Of a DNA stretch of 64,000 nt, positions 63,200 to 64,000 are shown piece by piece (positions within the stretch are counted from its first letter, which is position 1; every line of letters starts with the position of its first letter). The DNA is from JBLIRR01 sp049472395 (GTDB taxonomy: Bacteria; SZUA-182; DTGQ01; JBLIRR01), in the NCBI GenBank assembly GCA_049472395.1, contig JBLIRR010000030.1, positions 9,892-73,891 on the forward strand, written 5' to 3'. Made by a program: the position numbers and the translations under genes. Below the pieces are notes generated by a model. It searched no databases and was not told the origin of the DNA. It was given only the letters and a program-made list of their open reading frames with translations.

Positions 63200-63380
63200 G
63201 TCCCTTACAGGCGGGGGAAAATTAGCTTTATTAGTAATTTATGAAAAAGTCAAAAACAGGCAAAGAGAAAATAGAGGAGAAAAGCGTAAAACAGCAATCA
63301 AAGGACGTACTTCAGCCTTCCTGATTCATTACGGGTTAAAGAAAGAACTACGAGATTTCAAAGATAAGTCTTCATTCTAA
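63200..63380 (+). other. Open frame fragment of unknown origin
   Basis: A rightward frame without a good start reads KLALLVIYEKVKNR, then an Arg/Lys-rich stretch and SAFLIHYGLKKELRDF before TAA at 63378-63380. It looks like the tail of a basic protein, possibly another transposase, but it could not be identified. Confidence 0.3.
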
Positions 63381-63956
63381 TTGAATAACCTTGGCGATGG
63401 CCTTGGGTACATGGGGAAGGTTTAGATTCTTTAATGAGTCAGGGTCATCGGATTGTGCAAGCCTCCACATAAGAATAGTGGTTCTCACAATAAAAGAGAA
63501 AGCTCGTTTAAGGAGGAGGACGATTGCGGCGATTTGGGTGAGGATATCAGCTCTTATATTATCAAGGATTCTTGGTTTTTCTAGTATTTTAAGGTCATTT
63601 TTAAGAGAGCTATTGAGACGTTCAGAAGCTGATCGTAACTTTTTAATATTTTGATAGCGTTGAGATCCTCTGGGTATCTCATTGACTAAGCGTGGATGAT
63701 CTTTGATATACATATGTGTGACGAAGCCGGTTTGATGAGATCTATGGGGACAGGAGGTAATATCAAAGCGTTGTTGGATATCTTCAATAGCCTTGGACGT
63801 GAGTGTGAGACATTGTTTAAAACAACAAAAAGTCAAGCCCTGTCTTTGCTTATCAAAGCCATTAGGGCGGCAGAGCAGACCACAGGGAGCGAAAGGCCAC
63901 CCCTTTTCGTCATACCCCCGTTTTATAAGAGCCTGTCTGAAAAATATTTGTATGCC
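63372..63956 (-). pseudogene. Decayed DDE-type transposase fragment, copy B
   Basis: A frame of 194 codons without a start runs between an in-frame TAG (63957-63959) and a TGA at 63372-63374. It reads KRGYDEKGWPFAPCGLLC, a short cysteine-containing segment, then SERLNSSLKNDLKILEKPR with a helical hydrophobic tail (IAAIVLLLKRAFSFIV). The S/T-E-R-x-N-S-x-L-K pattern with a following helix is typical of the C-terminal end of IS4/IS5-like DDE transposases. The upstream catalytic part is absent or shifted. The family is not certain. Confidence 0.65.
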
Positions 63957-64000
63957 CTATGGACAAAAGGAAACCTCTAATATAAGATTAAATACGGTAA

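Overview
The window is almost wholly a surface-glycan biosynthesis locus from an AT-rich bacterium. It carries two nonulosonic-acid (sialic-acid-like) gene sets, a heptose-type branch, two split transketolases, five DegT-type sugar aminotransferases, three SPASM radical-SAM enzymes, two lipid-linked initiation enzymes, a Wzy-like polymerase and a fused ABC flippase. Undecaprenyl-linked initiation and the sugar types suggest a Gram-negative-type cell envelope. The tandem ATPase_2-family ATPases and the mix of families resemble uncultivated lineages such as Omnitrophota, but that placement is an inference: no rRNA or tRNA gene was found to test it.

Layout. (1) 889-9313 (+): a tightly packed operon with iron-type alcohol dehydrogenase, two DegT aminotransferases, NeuD-like protein, SDR epimerase, NeuB-type synthase, GNAT, TIM-barrel isomerase and NeuA-type cytidylyltransferase. 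This is nonulosonate route 1; no NeuC/LegG-type hydrolase is visible in it. (2) 28149-9319 (-): an eighteen-gene operon starting with an ABC flippase, then SpsF/PseF-like, PseH-like GNAT, PIG-L deacetylase, PseG-like, a second GNAT, VOC protein, acyl-activating enzyme, methyltransferases, mannitol-phosphate-dehydrogenase-like protein, inositol-phosphatase-like protein, zinc dehydrogenase, class III aminotransferase, acyl carrier protein, a second NeuB/PseI synthase and a glycosyltransferase-like protein. With pseB and pseC at 40025-42632 this gives a pseudaminate-type route plus a private acyl-activation module. (3) 28272-32588 (+): radical SAM, epimerase, sulfotransferase-like and TIGR04372-type glycosyltransferase. 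(4) 42632-32590 (-): pseB, a PIN-domain/PseC fusion, a deoxyhypusine-synthase-like protein, RfaE2-like nucleotidyltransferase, a domain-swapped HldE-like protein, two radical SAM enzymes, a split transketolase and a methyltransferase. (5) 43137-44198 (-): WecA-like initiating transferase.

(6) 44199-49803 is an accessory patch: a 76-bp inverted-repeat element with a 9-bp target duplication, a strong terminator, copies of a dispersed leader motif, and three near-identical ATPase genes (the middle one broken by a one-base deletion). Between them lie an antitoxin with a truncated PIN toxin and a decayed MNT nucleotidyltransferase. (7) 49804-62268 (+): WbpM/PglF-type dehydratase, Wzy-like polymerase, two GT4 glycosyltransferases, a decayed IS630-type transposase abutting an N-terminally short DegT gene, GNAT, monotopic phosphoglycosyl transferase, a second split transketolase and a fifth DegT enzyme. 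(8) 62269-64000 is non-coding and holds two decayed copies of one transposase.

The most unusual items are the PIN-PseC fusion, the reversed HldE-like protein with a damaged HxGH motif, the acyl-carrier-protein module inside a nonulosonate operon, and the ATPase/toxin-antitoxin triplication.
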